From Aerococcus tenax (lineage in GTDB: Bacteria > Bacillota > Bacilli > Lactobacillales > Aerococcaceae), in the NCBI RefSeq assembly GCF_003286645.3, contig NZ_CP127382.2, positions 1,054,001-1,118,000 of the forward strand: a stretch of 64,000 nt of DNA, in the 5' to 3' direction. Shown here one piece after another: positions 48,504-57,472 of this stretch (position 1 is its first letter; every line of letters starts with the position of its first letter). The translations under genes were made by a program, and so were the position numbers. The notes beneath the pieces are model-generated. The model ran no database searches and had not been told where the DNA came from. It saw only the letters and a list, made by a program, of their open reading frames with translations.

Positions 48504-49298
48504 TTAAATACTATAATTGCCCGTATCTGTATAAGACTGAATGAGGGGCTCAAGCTCATTAAAACAAGCTGGACTAGCGATGATAAAATTAGAGGGCTTA
48601 GTGTAATCAGGCATTTGATTAGAAAAATTTGAAAAATGAAGCCCCATCTCCTGAGCCATCAAAATGAAAGGCGCATAATCCCAGGGTCCCCCACCAGGGT
48701 TGACAAAGGCGCCATATTGGCCCTTGATTACACTGATTCCATCTAGTGAAGAGCAGCCATAATTTCGGATATCGAAGGCATTATCAGCAATATAATAGAA
48801 ATAGTCGCGTTTGATATTATGTTGAGGAGAAATACCAATAAGAGAGTCTCTTAGACTAAGATCAGCCACTGGTTCTAAGCGCTTGCCATTACAATACACC
48901 CCGTCACCTAAACTGGCAGAGTATAGTTCATCACCAAAGACATCATAAACATAGGCTAGTTTAGCCTGTCCATGGGAAAAATAAGTGATCATCGTGGCGT
49001 AATTTTCTTTTTGCTTAACAAAGTTTGCTGTGCCATCAATCGGGTCAATAATCCATAGATGACTAGCCTCGGGATCTACCTCTGTTTGGCCATAAGTTTC
49101 TTCACCAATAATGGTCTGATGGCCGGGGAGTTGTTTAATATGGTTTTCAATTAATTTTTGAACAGCTATATCGATTTCAGTGGCTAAGTCACGAAAATCA
49201 CGTTTTTCTTTGGTTTTGTAGCTGGTATTTTCTTGAATGAGGGCTTTAATTTCAGGGAACCAAGACTTTACTTCTTGGTCTAATTGGTCAATATTCAT
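48504..49298 (-). CDS. inositol monophosphatase family protein
   Basis: Lithium-sensitive-type phosphatase of 264 residues. The metal motifs are intact: GEETYG (about 75-80), WIIDPIDGTANFV (about 90-102) and GGPWDYAP (about 205-212). Bacterial members act on inositol-1-phosphate or on nucleotide phosphates such as pAp, so the substrate is undecided. The ATG at 49298 has GAAGGAG upstream and lies 25 bases after the amylase stop. Confidence 0.92.
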   Translation of the reverse strand: MNIDQLDQEVKSWFPEIKALIQENTSYKTKEKRDFRDLATEIDIAVQKLIENHIKQLPGHQTIIGEETYGQTEVDPEASHLWIIDPIDGTANFVKQKENYATMITYFSHGQAKLAYVYDVFGDELYSASLGDGVYCNGKRLEPVADLSLRDSLIGISPQHNIKRDYFYYIADNAFDIRNYGCSSLDGISVIKGQYGAFVNPGGGPWDYAPFILMAQEMGLHFSNFSNQMPDYTKPSNFIIASPACFNELEPLIQSYTDTGNYSI

Positions 49299-49323
49299 AG
49301 TGATCACTCCTTCATTTTGATAA

Positions 49324-50799
49324 TCATTCGCTAGCTTCGTCTTCTTCATATTTGCTCCAAACAGCAACTCCTCCGGCTGGGCAGGAAAAACAAGCCAGTC
49401 CCTTTTCAGAAATGGTAACTGCAGACTGATCCGTATCCTTTGATGAAAAGACGAGTCTCCACTGTTCCTGGGCGTGCTCTTCCCCTACATACATCTCCTT
49501 ATAGCCGGCCTCCCCGTTAGACATTAATACAGCCAAACCACTAGGATGGTCTTGATCTCCCTGCCTGGTAAAACCGACACAATTAGGATGGTCAAAATAG
49601 TTATTTTGTTTGCCATAGGCTTTATCCCGACGTAAGTCTAACAAGGTATCTAACATGGCTTGCATATTTGGGATAGGCTGGTCTCCTTGAATACCGTAAT
49701 AATCGCCATAGAAAACACAGGGTAAGCCATTTTCATGGAGGAGAATGAGGGCGTAGGCTATAGGCTTAAACCAATCTTCCACCCAAGATTCAAGGGACTG
49801 TCCCGGTTGGGAATCGTGGTTATCAACGAAAGAGATGGCCAAGGTCGGGTTATTTTTCAATAAAGTATCTTCCAAAATAGTAGACATATCAAAGTGATCC
49901 CAAGAAGTTGATGCTGCATAAAAGTTCTGATGGAGCTTAACATCGAAAAGATCGATATTGAGTTCCGTTTCCTTTAAATAATTTTCTAAATTTTTATAAT
50001 CTCCCTTCCAATACTCGCCAATAAAGTAGAAATCAGGGAATTCATCAAGTATTTTGTCACATAGACTGTCAATAAAATCATCATCAATATGTTTTAAGGC
50101 ATCTAAACGAAAGCCGCTAACCCCCGTCTCCTTGATAAACCACAAGGCCCAGTCTAGAACTTCTGCTCTCACTTCAGGATTATCATAATCAATATCTGCA
50201 TACATTAAATAGTCATAATTACCATTCTCATCATCGACATCTTCATTATCCGACCAACCCTTGTTAAGGCCCTTAATCATAAATATGCCCTTTTGATCCT
50301 TGGCTTGGTCATAATCAACCCCCGAAAAGTGGGTCCAATTCCAAGTAAAATCACTGTATTTCCCCTTTCGCCCCGGGAAAGTAAATTTTGTCCAGCCTTC
50401 AATGTCGTGGGCTTGGCTGATTTTTCTTTGCCTATTCTTGGGATCAACTTCATAGGCTTGAAATGTTTCCGTTTGATCAGCCCCCGCCTTATGATTTAAA
50501 ACCACATCAGCTAAGGGGCTAATTTGTTGATCTTTTAAGGCTTGAATGGCAGCTAAATAATCCTTTTTACTGCCGTATTTCGTCCATAAGCTACCTTTCT
50601 GATCAAACTCTCCCAGATCATATAAGTCATAGATGCCATAACCTACATCATTCCTTCCAGTTCCCTTACAAGCTGGTGGCATCCACACATGGCTAAAGCC
50701 TTTTTCAGCCAAATGACTAGCATCACTGGCTAGGCGTTGCCAATGTTTCCCATCATCAGGAAGCTCCCATTCAAAATACTGCATCATGGTTCCATTCAT
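49324..50799 (-). CDS. cytoplasmic alpha-amylase (GH13)
   Basis: Glucan hydrolase of 491 residues without a signal peptide, so it should act on internal glycogen- or maltodextrin-type substrates. Family signs: MMQYFEWELPDDG at the start, ADVVLNHKAGAD (region I), GFRLDALKHID with the nucleophile Asp233, FIGEYW with the acid/base Glu262, and FVDNHDSQ with Asp329. This matches GH13 subfamily 5, the single-chain AmyA/AmyS type. No maltose genes lie nearby. Confidence 0.93.
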   Translation of the reverse strand: MNGTMMQYFEWELPDDGKHWQRLASDASHLAEKGFSHVWMPPACKGTGRNDVGYGIYDLYDLGEFDQKGSLWTKYGSKKDYLAAIQALKDQQISPLADVVLNHKAGADQTETFQAYEVDPKNRQRKISQAHDIEGWTKFTFPGRKGKYSDFTWNWTHFSGVDYDQAKDQKGIFMIKGLNKGWSDNEDVDDENGNYDYLMYADIDYDNPEVRAEVLDWALWFIKETGVSGFRLDALKHIDDDFIDSLCDKILDEFPDFYFIGEYWKGDYKNLENYLKETELNIDLFDVKLHQNFYAASTSWDHFDMSTILEDTLLKNNPTLAISFVDNHDSQPGQSLESWVEDWFKPIAYALILLHENGLPCVFYGDYYGIQGDQPIPNMQAMLDTLLDLRRDKAYGKQNNYFDHPNCVGFTRQGDQDHPSGLAVLMSNGEAGYKEMYVGEEHAQEQWRLVFSSKDTDQSAVTISEKGLACFSCPAGGVAVWSKYEEDEASE

Positions 50800-50972
50800 G
50801 TTCTATCCTCATTTCCTTAATAAGCTTAATTACAATATATTCACCTCAATTATACTTAATCTTTTTAAAATCTTAGGATAAAAACCCCTTGTGAAAAAAG
50901 AAAGTTTGATAGAAGCTTGAAATTTTTAGTGACCCCTTAAAATATTGTACTCGCTTAATAATGGTTAAGGGC

Positions 50973-52235
50973 TTATTCCTCCGTGTTATTTTCTTCTTCG
51001 TAGATGGTTTTACCTAGCTCTTGAACTTCTGCTTTCAACTGTTTATTTTCAACATTAGATTCATCATACAAGCGCTCCATATGTTTCTTATCGCGAGTAT
51101 CAAAGTCATATTCCTCATCAATACGATCAATTTCATGTTTTATCAATCGGTCTCTAATTTTATTTTCGCGATGAATTTTACGGTAACGTAATAGCCATTG
51201 AATAATTAATAGTGCCATCACAAAAATACCTAAATAACCAATTAAGGGGAAGAGATAGGCCACCAAGGTTTCAAAGCCGATAAATGAAAGAGCAAAGCCA
51301 AGGACTACTAAGATAATCATTGCTTTTGAAAAATATTGTGGCTTAGTACGAACAACCCTTTTAGCGAGAGCGTAATAGGTCCCTATAGCTGTGTTATAAA
51401 TCATACCGAAAATAATCAAGGCCATGAGCGTTCCCAAAAACGGATGAACCTTATTATATAGTTCCAATAAAGGCATAGAACTGTTTGCTACGCTATTAAT
51501 ATTTAAACTAATGGAAAAGAAGGAGGCAAAAAGTAATAAAGTGACTAAGGCTCCCCCGAAGAATCCGCCAACCCCAGCTTGCTTAGGACTATATTGCTCA
51601 CCTCCGATGACCATAGCCATCGACATGGCTAGCATGAGTGCTAAACAGGAATAATTAATAGTAGAAATAAACCAATTCGGTAAGGTCGTTTCCTGGGCCC
51701 AAGAAATAGCCATCGCTTCTTCAAAACTAAGTGGTAGTTGAACAAGGGTATAAATGAGCAGTGCGATTAGAAAAATAATAACAAAGGGTGTTATGGCACC
51801 AATCAAGGTGGTCACCTTATCGACGTCCAAATAAGCTGTTGCGATCACCAAAATGGACAAGACTAGGGCTCCGATCCAAATCGGCCAATCGAACTGTTGG
51901 TTGAGGTTAGTCCCTGCTCCAGCAATCATCACAAACCCGGTACAAAAGAGATTAAAGTTAATAATAAAGTCAATTACTTTAGAAACAAAGGGAGAAGAAA
52001 TATTGTTAAAGACCTCACTGTGTTCTTGAGCCTTGTAGTAGGATCCAAATTGAAGGAGAATCACGCCACCCACAATAAATAAAAGCGCTGCAAGGCAGAG
52101 ACCGACAATTCCCCACTTACCAAAAGAAACAAAATACTGTAACATTTCCTTTCCAGAAGCAAAACCGGCACCGATAATTACTCCTAAATAAGCAAGTCCA
52201 ATATGGACCATATTTTTAAATTTCTGATTTTGCAT
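50973..52235 (-). CDS. YkvI-family membrane transporter with a long charged tail
   Basis: APC-superfamily membrane protein of 420 residues. About ten helices cover residues 8-345 (start HIGLAYLGVIIGAGFASGKEM). The family is uncharacterised; a solute carrier role is inferred from the fold. Residues about 350-420 form a highly charged, coiled-coil-prone cytosolic tail rich in Glu, Arg and Lys, longer than I remember for YkvI proteins. Transcribed on its own, downstream of the flavoprotein gene. Confidence 0.83.
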   Translation of the reverse strand: MQNQKFKNMVHIGLAYLGVIIGAGFASGKEMLQYFVSFGKWGIVGLCLAALLFIVGGVILLQFGSYYKAQEHSEVFNNISSPFVSKVIDFIINFNLFCTGFVMIAGAGTNLNQQFDWPIWIGALVLSILVIATAYLDVDKVTTLIGAITPFVIIFLIALLIYTLVQLPLSFEEAMAISWAQETTLPNWFISTINYSCLALMLAMSMAMVIGGEQYSPKQAGVGGFFGGALVTLLLFASFFSISLNINSVANSSMPLLELYNKVHPFLGTLMALIIFGMIYNTAIGTYYALAKRVVRTKPQYFSKAMIILVVLGFALSFIGFETLVAYLFPLIGYLGIFVMALLIIQWLLRYRKIHRENKIRDRLIKHEIDRIDEEYDFDTRDKKHMERLYDESNVENKQLKAEVQELGKTIYEEENNTEE

Positions 52236-52334
52236 TGCTTAATCCTTTCTTCTTTTCGCTTGCTTTCTTTCATTTATTTGATGATTTCTTGCTCGCTATT
52301 TTGTTAACCAATCCCTTCTCATTCTAGAAATAAA

Positions 52335-52400
52335 GGGCAGAAGTAATCGTTCCTTTCCTTAGTCTTAATGGCTATCAGAAAGTAACCATCACTTCTGCCC
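52335..52400 (-). terminator. long imperfect hairpin after the flavoprotein gene
   Basis: The outer arms GGGCAGAAGT and ACTTCTGCCC pair perfectly, and further inward pairs continue (TTTC with GAAA). On the minus strand the stem ends in CCCTTTATTTC. Its span of 66 bases is long for a simple terminator, but the position 24 bases past the stop codon fits one. Confidence 0.62.
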
Positions 52401-52423
52401 GTAAAATGTAATAATTAACTGAA

Positions 52424-54241
52424 TTAAGCCTTAGCCATGGCCTGGGCTGCTTTACGCCCCTGGTGAATAATCCCTGAAATTGCCGTACCAGAACCAGGGT
52501 AGTAAGGACCAATCCACTCACCGGCATTGAGCCCCGCTGCGTATAAGCCAGGAATCACTTGGCCAAAAACATCCAGTACTTGGCCATCGGTATTAATCTT
52601 AAGACCTCCAAGCGAGCCCAGATTACTTGCTGAATTTTGATAAGCATAGTAAGGCGCTTGATCAAGGGCTTGAACGCCAGTTTTTCTTCCATATAGGGGG
52701 TCCAAGCCTTCTTGAGCAGAACGGTTCCACTCTTCAATCGTAGCGAGTAAATTCTCATAAGGAATCTCTAGCTTTTGGGCCAAGTCTTCCAAATTATCTC
52801 CACTAATCACCAGACCGGATTCTATATCTGCCTGAATATTTTCTTCAGTCCAAGGACTTCCTGGAGCGCCTAAAGCTCCCTGGTTAAAAATCATATAGGT
52901 TGGCTTGAATAATTTTTTCTCTTCTTGGAAAATTGACCGGTAGTGATAGGCATATGTTGCATCTTCACAGACGAAACGATCTCCTTGACCATTCACAAAG
53001 ATCATTGGCAAAGTAGGCACCCGGTTATCCGTTGCGTTACCAGTTTTTCCGCAAAAGTCAATACATCCTCCAAATCCACCTATAGCTGCCCCTACGGACT
53101 GGCCTAAGAGAATTCCATCCCCGGTATTGGTTGCTGTTGAAAGACAAGTATTATATTTTAAATCATGATAGTGTTGGGGGCTTAAGTCACGGGCTAAGGC
53201 TGGATTATGGTCAATGGAAGCTGTTGCTAAGACAATCCCCTTATTAGCCAGGTAAAACTGTCTTTCTCCTGCCGATTTAGCCAGCAGTCCGACAACTTTT
53301 TCCCCTTTATGAACTAAAGAAACTGCAGTAGTATTATACTTAATCTCAGCTCCCGCTGCTAAGGCCGCTTGGAGGAGGTGTTGAGTTAAGACCACCCCTT
53401 GACCTCCGGCACCGCCTCCTTCATAGACATGGATACGATCCGCATGGAGGTCTTCTTCAATATAAGGAATATGGCTATGCCCATAAACAGAAGTCCAGTG
53501 AATACCTAAACCCTCTAACCACTTGATATTGTCTGGAGCGCCTTGGGCTAAATCTTTAACCAGTTCAGGGTCAACACTCTCTTCTCCTGCCTTTAACCAT
53601 AACTGATAATGTTTTTCTGTGCTGTCATCAGTAAATTCGGTAAATTCTTTTTGTTGGTCAGTACCAGCAGCCTGTATTACACCGCCTGAATAATTAGTCG
53701 TTCCGCCGGCTATGCCTGCTTTTTCACAAATTAAGACCTTAAGGCCCGCTTGACTAGCTTCAACAGCAGCTGCTAGCCCAGCTCCTCCAGCCCCAACCAC
53801 AATGACATCAAAAGTTTCAGCTGGATCAAGGTCATCACGGTATGGGATGGCTGGCTCTACCGGAGAAGTATTCTTAGGCCCGGATTTCGATTTTTGACTA
53901 GCCGACGAAGTTGCATCTATTCCATCCTCAACCTTAGCAAAAATGCTAGGATCTAAGGCATCGGCTTCTGCTATTTTTCCTTGAGCGAGTGCAACCGCTT
54001 TTTCAACAGCCGAACGGAAAGCCCGAGTTGAAAAACTGGCTCCAGTTATAGCGTCAACACTACTCGATCCCTTGGCGAGGATATTTTTCTTCATTTGTTC
54101 AATTCCTAGGCCACCTACCAGGGCCTGGTCACTATAATTCACATCAAGCGAATCAATTTTTCCTAGCTTTGGATCAATGCCTACTTCTACTTGAATCGGG
54201 CCATGGAAGCCCTCCACCACCGCTTTAAATTTATTACTCAT
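52424..54241 (-). CDS. FMN_bind and FAD-dependent flavoprotein (fumarate/urocanate-reductase-like)
   Basis: Flavocytochrome-c-type reductase of 605 residues. An N-terminal FMN_bind domain (about 1-90) has the FMN attachment motif DAITGAS (63-69). A linker leads to the FAD domain with VIVVGAGGAGLAAAVEA (about 139-155) and a C-terminal YYPGSGTAISG. The family reduces fumarate, urocanate or related enoates, taking electrons through a covalently bound FMN. No signal peptide, so cytoplasmic. Start chosen at the ATG with AAAGGG upstream. The acceptor is unknown. Confidence 0.9.
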   Translation of the reverse strand: MSNKFKAVVEGFHGPIQVEVGIDPKLGKIDSLDVNYSDQALVGGLGIEQMKKNILAKGSSSVDAITGASFSTRAFRSAVEKAVALAQGKIAEADALDPSIFAKVEDGIDATSSASQKSKSGPKNTSPVEPAIPYRDDLDPAETFDVIVVGAGGAGLAAAVEASQAGLKVLICEKAGIAGGTTNYSGGVIQAAGTDQQKEFTEFTDDSTEKHYQLWLKAGEESVDPELVKDLAQGAPDNIKWLEGLGIHWTSVYGHSHIPYIEEDLHADRIHVYEGGGAGGQGVVLTQHLLQAALAAGAEIKYNTTAVSLVHKGEKVVGLLAKSAGERQFYLANKGIVLATASIDHNPALARDLSPQHYHDLKYNTCLSTATNTGDGILLGQSVGAAIGGFGGCIDFCGKTGNATDNRVPTLPMIFVNGQGDRFVCEDATYAYHYRSIFQEEKKLFKPTYMIFNQGALGAPGSPWTEENIQADIESGLVISGDNLEDLAQKLEIPYENLLATIEEWNRSAQEGLDPLYGRKTGVQALDQAPYYAYQNSASNLGSLGGLKINTDGQVLDVFGQVIPGLYAAGLNAGEWIGPYYPGSGTAISGIIHQGRKAAQAMAKA

Positions 54242-54355
54242 AATCACATAACCCTTTCTTTTTTAATAGGAAAATCTTCTTATAGCTAGTGTACCATGAA
54301 AGCACTTTCCTACTAAAGCAAACTAAAAACGGCATATGAAAAAACTAGCCTAAGC

Positions 54356-55240
54356 CTAATTTTCAACCTTAACCACTGGAATAATTGGCACCTCAATGCC
54401 TTTATTCATAAAGGTTTGGTAAAGAGCGTTCTGCATCAACATCTTATTTTGACCAATAGCATCATAATTGGTAAAGAATTCAACAAAAACCTTATAGGCG
54501 CTATTTCCTACCTCGATACGAATCTTAGGCTTTTTATCTGCACCTAAACTCTCCATTTTTCGTTCAAAGATTTCTAGGGATTCATCGTCACATTTATCCA
54601 TAAACTTACTGTATTGTTCATAAGCTACCCGAGCGGTAATCTTCATCACTTCTTCAGTATCTTCTTTGAAATCAACTGGTACCATGACATCAACCACGAC
54701 AAAGGGACTGTCATGATTGTAATTATAGACGGCGTGGTCAAATATCCAACGGTTAGGTACCGAAACATAGCGCCCGGTATAGGAGCGTTTCTCAGTTAAC
54801 TTGCCGATCTCAGCCAAGTTAATTTGTAAAAAGTCAAAATCGACTACTTCACCAGAAACGCCATTAATATCGATTGCACTCCCTATTCTCAGAGGCGAGC
54901 GCACATAAATATAAATATAAGCAACCAAGTCAACGATAATGTCTTTAGACGCTAAAGCCGCAAAACCAACCACGATAATAATCATTACACCGAATAATTC
55001 CACTCGGGTAAACCAAATACTTAAAATAAAAAAGCTAATTAAGAGGATCAAAATTAAACGGGTGACCCGGATAAAAGCCTGCGCTGTACTGTCGCGTTTA
55101 AATAAGCGGGGTAAAAACCAACCCAAGGCCTTCATAAATAAAAAACCGATTAAAATAAGTCCTAAAGAAATCAAGACATTTTTGACAAATAAATCGGAAT
55201 CAGATTGGTCACTGTTTAAATAATCTAAGAATTGATGCAT
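54356..55240 (-). CDS. mscS: MscS-family mechanosensitive channel
   Basis: Small-conductance stretch-activated channel family, 294 residues. Three N-terminal membrane helices (about 22-45, 60-83 and 85-105) precede the beta domain with GSAIDINGVSGEVVDFD (about 130-146). The C-terminal alpha/beta cage has IRIEVGNSAYKVFVEF. The ATG at 55240 has AAAGGGTGAGGG upstream. Between the flavoprotein and tetR genes. Confidence 0.88.
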   Translation of the reverse strand: MHQFLDYLNSDQSDSDLFVKNVLISLGLILIGFLFMKALGWFLPRLFKRDSTAQAFIRVTRLILILLISFFILSIWFTRVELFGVMIIIVVGFAALASKDIIVDLVAYIYIYVRSPLRIGSAIDINGVSGEVVDFDFLQINLAEIGKLTEKRSYTGRYVSVPNRWIFDHAVYNYNHDSPFVVVDVMVPVDFKEDTEEVMKITARVAYEQYSKFMDKCDDESLEIFERKMESLGADKKPKIRIEVGNSAYKVFVEFFTNYDAIGQNKMLMQNALYQTFMNKGIEVPIIPVVKVEN

Positions 55241-55377
55241 GCCCTCACCCTTTAAAGAACAAAAATTAGTCACGCTACTTATGCTTAGTTTAGCATGTAT
55301 TTATAGATTTGTACCATCCAATCTAGCAGGCCTATTTTACCTGTTCTCCAAGCGAAGAAATGGCTGGACTAAAATAT

Positions 55378-56022
55378 TTACTTGCTTTTGAGGTAGTCCG
55401 GTCGTTCAGAGACTTCTAACTGAACATCGTTTAAAATCTTTTGAATTTTTTCTTTAGTAATATATTGACGACTGGCTAGGTCTGAATCTTGAAACATTTC
55501 TAGAACCGCCCCAGGCGCATTCCTGAGTTCCCACTGAGTAACCTCGATCATTGGAATCCGCATCTCTTCCTTTACCCAACGACTGATCATCTCCAAACAT
55601 CCCGCTGAAGCAAAAGAAAAAGCATAGAGGTCTTCAGTAGACACATAGTCACTGCCACTGGCTGCTTGTTTCATTTTAATTAGCCATTGATAAAAGTTAT
55701 CAAAAATGAAATGTGAAAAGGAATTTTGTCCTACTGTTTTAAAGGCCTCTTGGTAATAAAGAGGATCCTTAGCAACAATATAATAATATTCAGCCACTGA
55801 CCTGGCATAGAACTCTAAACTCTTCTCATAGGGTGAACTATTCTCAGCCAATTCTCTGACAAAGTAATAATTCATCACATCATACTTATCATGAAAACGG
55901 CGGTAAAAAGTCGACCGGGCAACGCCGGCTTCCTTTAATATATCTTCAACAACAATATGATCAAAACCCTTTTCAACCATTAAATAACGAAAAGCATTGG
56001 TAATTCGATTCTTAATTTTCAT
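55378..56022 (-). CDS. TetR/AcrR-family transcriptional regulator
   Basis: Repressor of 214 residues. The N-terminal helix-turn-helix is clear: FDHIVVEDILKEAGVARSTFYRRFHDKYDVMNYYF (about 20-54 overall). The C-terminal ligand domain (about 60-210) is not recognisable to me. Divergent from the FMN_bind gene, with a 211-base shared region, so control of that gene is likely; control of the flavoprotein gene is speculative. Confidence 0.9.
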   Translation of the reverse strand: MKIKNRITNAFRYLMVEKGFDHIVVEDILKEAGVARSTFYRRFHDKYDVMNYYFVRELAENSSPYEKSLEFYARSVAEYYYIVAKDPLYYQEAFKTVGQNSFSHFIFDNFYQWLIKMKQAASGSDYVSTEDLYAFSFASAGCLEMISRWVKEEMRIPMIEVTQWELRNAPGAVLEMFQDSDLASRQYITKEKIQKILNDVQLEVSERPDYLKSK

Positions 56023-56233
56023 TGACGGACTCTCCCCTCACTTGCCTTTATTTTATAAGTAAGCTCTCATAAAAACAAAGGAAATATTTTGTATCGCTAA
56101 GAAGTCATAGCTTTATGATAAATTATAAGTAAAGTAAAGAATTAGGGGGCAAATAATCATAGATATTGTGAAAAAATAGATAAGTAGTGATTTTCATGAC
56201 TAAGATCATAATCTAAGAAAAGGAGAATCGATT

Positions 56234-57082
56234 ATGGCTAAATATAAAGCAGGAGTTTATTCTGGCGATGCCCAGGGCTTTGCTGGGCCACTAAAGGTTA
56301 ATGTTACAGTTAGTGAAGAAGCTATTGAAAAAATTGAAGTCATTATTCAAAAAGAAACGCCTAATGTCGGGGGCAAAGCACTTCCTATTCTTATCGAGCG
56401 TGCTCTAGAAAATAATTCTGTGGATATTGATGGGGTTTCCGGGGCTTCAGGGACAACTAAGGCCTTTAAAAAAGCAGTAGGTAAAGCTCTAAACCGGGCG
56501 CAAGGCATTGAGGAAAAAGAAATTAGCTATACTCCAGGAACCTATGCTGGTGAAGCTAAGGGGTTCTCAGCCCACATTCAAGTCAATGTTACCGTTTCAA
56601 AAGATAAGATTGAAGACATTGAAGTTACCCAACAATATGACACGGCTGAAATTGGTGGGAGAGCCATGCCAATAGTCATCAAACGGATTCTTGCTGCGAA
56701 TTCAACCGAAGTTGATGGCGTTTCTGGAGCTTCCCTCTCCTCAAATGGGATTAAAAATGCCGTTAACTTTGCCCTAGAAGTCGCTAGTGGCCAACGTGAA
56801 CCCTTAGCTAAATACAAGGCAGGCAAGTACTCCTCTGAAAGTGATGACATGCGGCTGAAATTGAAGAAAGTTAAAGCAAAGATAAAGAAAACGACAATAA
56901 GCAAACAGACGCTAATTCCTCACCTTCAACCCTTTATTAAACTCATTTTACGCGACTGGGACCATATAAAAAAGCGACCGGGAAATCGATTCCTGGCCGC
57001 TTTTTTATTTAGTGTTCAGTATTTATGTCAAGCGTTATTATTTTATCGCAAATTATTTAATTTGCTATTTATGGGTTTTTGA
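56234..57082 (+). CDS. multi-FMN_bind protein, probably frameshifted near its end
   Basis: Two FMN_bind domains (about 4-90 and 99-185) each contain DGVSGAS (66-72 and 161-167), the covalent FMN site. A third copy seems to begin at AKYKAGKYSSES (about 192). From about residue 205 the frame is Lys-rich and then hydrophobic, unlike the rest, and it reads through a strong terminator at 56968-57006, so the final 78 residues are doubtful. No signal peptide, so cytoplasmic. AAAGGAG lies upstream of the ATG. Its end overlaps the RNase HI gene by 18 bases. Confidence 0.72.
   Translation: MAKYKAGVYSGDAQGFAGPLKVNVTVSEEAIEKIEVIIQKETPNVGGKALPILIERALENNSVDIDGVSGASGTTKAFKKAVGKALNRAQGIEEKEISYTPGTYAGEAKGFSAHIQVNVTVSKDKIEDIEVTQQYDTAEIGGRAMPIVIKRILAANSTEVDGVSGASLSSNGIKNAVNFALEVASGQREPLAKYKAGKYSSESDDMRLKLKKVKAKIKKTTISKQTLIPHLQPFIKLILRDWDHIKKRPGNRFLAAFLFSVQYLCQALLFYRKLFNLLFMGF
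56968..57006. terminator. bidirectional terminator inside the end of the FMN_bind frame
   Basis: AAAAAAGCG-a-CCGGGAA and TTCCTGG-c-CGCTTTTTT form a stem of about 16 bp with one mismatch and one G-T pair. Well formed for both strands, it suggests the FMN_bind gene really stops before 56968. Confidence 0.9.
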
Positions 57083-57472
57083 CTGGCGCATGGCTTGTCG
57101 GGCCAAGCGATCAGCTCCCTTGGTTTGGCTTTCAGGCACCCAGACTAAATTAAAGTTTGCAAATTTATCTATTTGCTTTAAACAAACTTTTAGTAAAGTC
57201 TTGTAGGGATCACGCTTGTGATATTGCTTATTCACCGAATCTACCACAATACGGCTGTCACTTTGACAAAGAATCCACTCTGCCTCTCTCCCCTTCTCGA
57301 GCAGAGCATTTAGGGCATAATGTAAGGCGTAAAACTCAGCCAAATGGTTATCCATTCTCTCCGTCAAGCTAAATTTTAATTGGTATTGCTCACCATTTTC
57401 GAGCCATACACAACCTATACCTGCATATCCCGTTTCCACATCAACGGATGCATCAATGATTAAGCGGATCAT
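57065..57472 (-). CDS. ribonuclease HI-family protein
   Basis: RNase H fold protein of 135 residues. All four acidic catalytic positions are visible: Asp in LIIDASVD, Glu in HLAEFYAL, Asp in CQSDSRIVV and Asp in KGADRLAR. It lacks the N-terminal hybrid-binding domain and is of the short YpdQ/YpeP-like type. The ATG at 57472 has GGAGG upstream, and its 5' end overlaps the preceding gene by 20 bases. Removing R-loops or RNA primers is inferred from the family. Confidence 0.88.
   Translation of the reverse strand: MIRLIIDASVDVETGYAGIGCVWLENGEQYQLKFSLTERMDNHLAEFYALHYALNALLEKGREAEWILCQSDSRIVVDSVNKQYHKRDPYKTLLKVCLKQIDKFANFNLVWVPESQTKGADRLARQAMRQSKTHK

Noticed and set aside
48396..48632. 78-codon plus-strand open frame
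   Set aside because: No ribosome site, and its second half is antisense to the inositol phosphatase gene.
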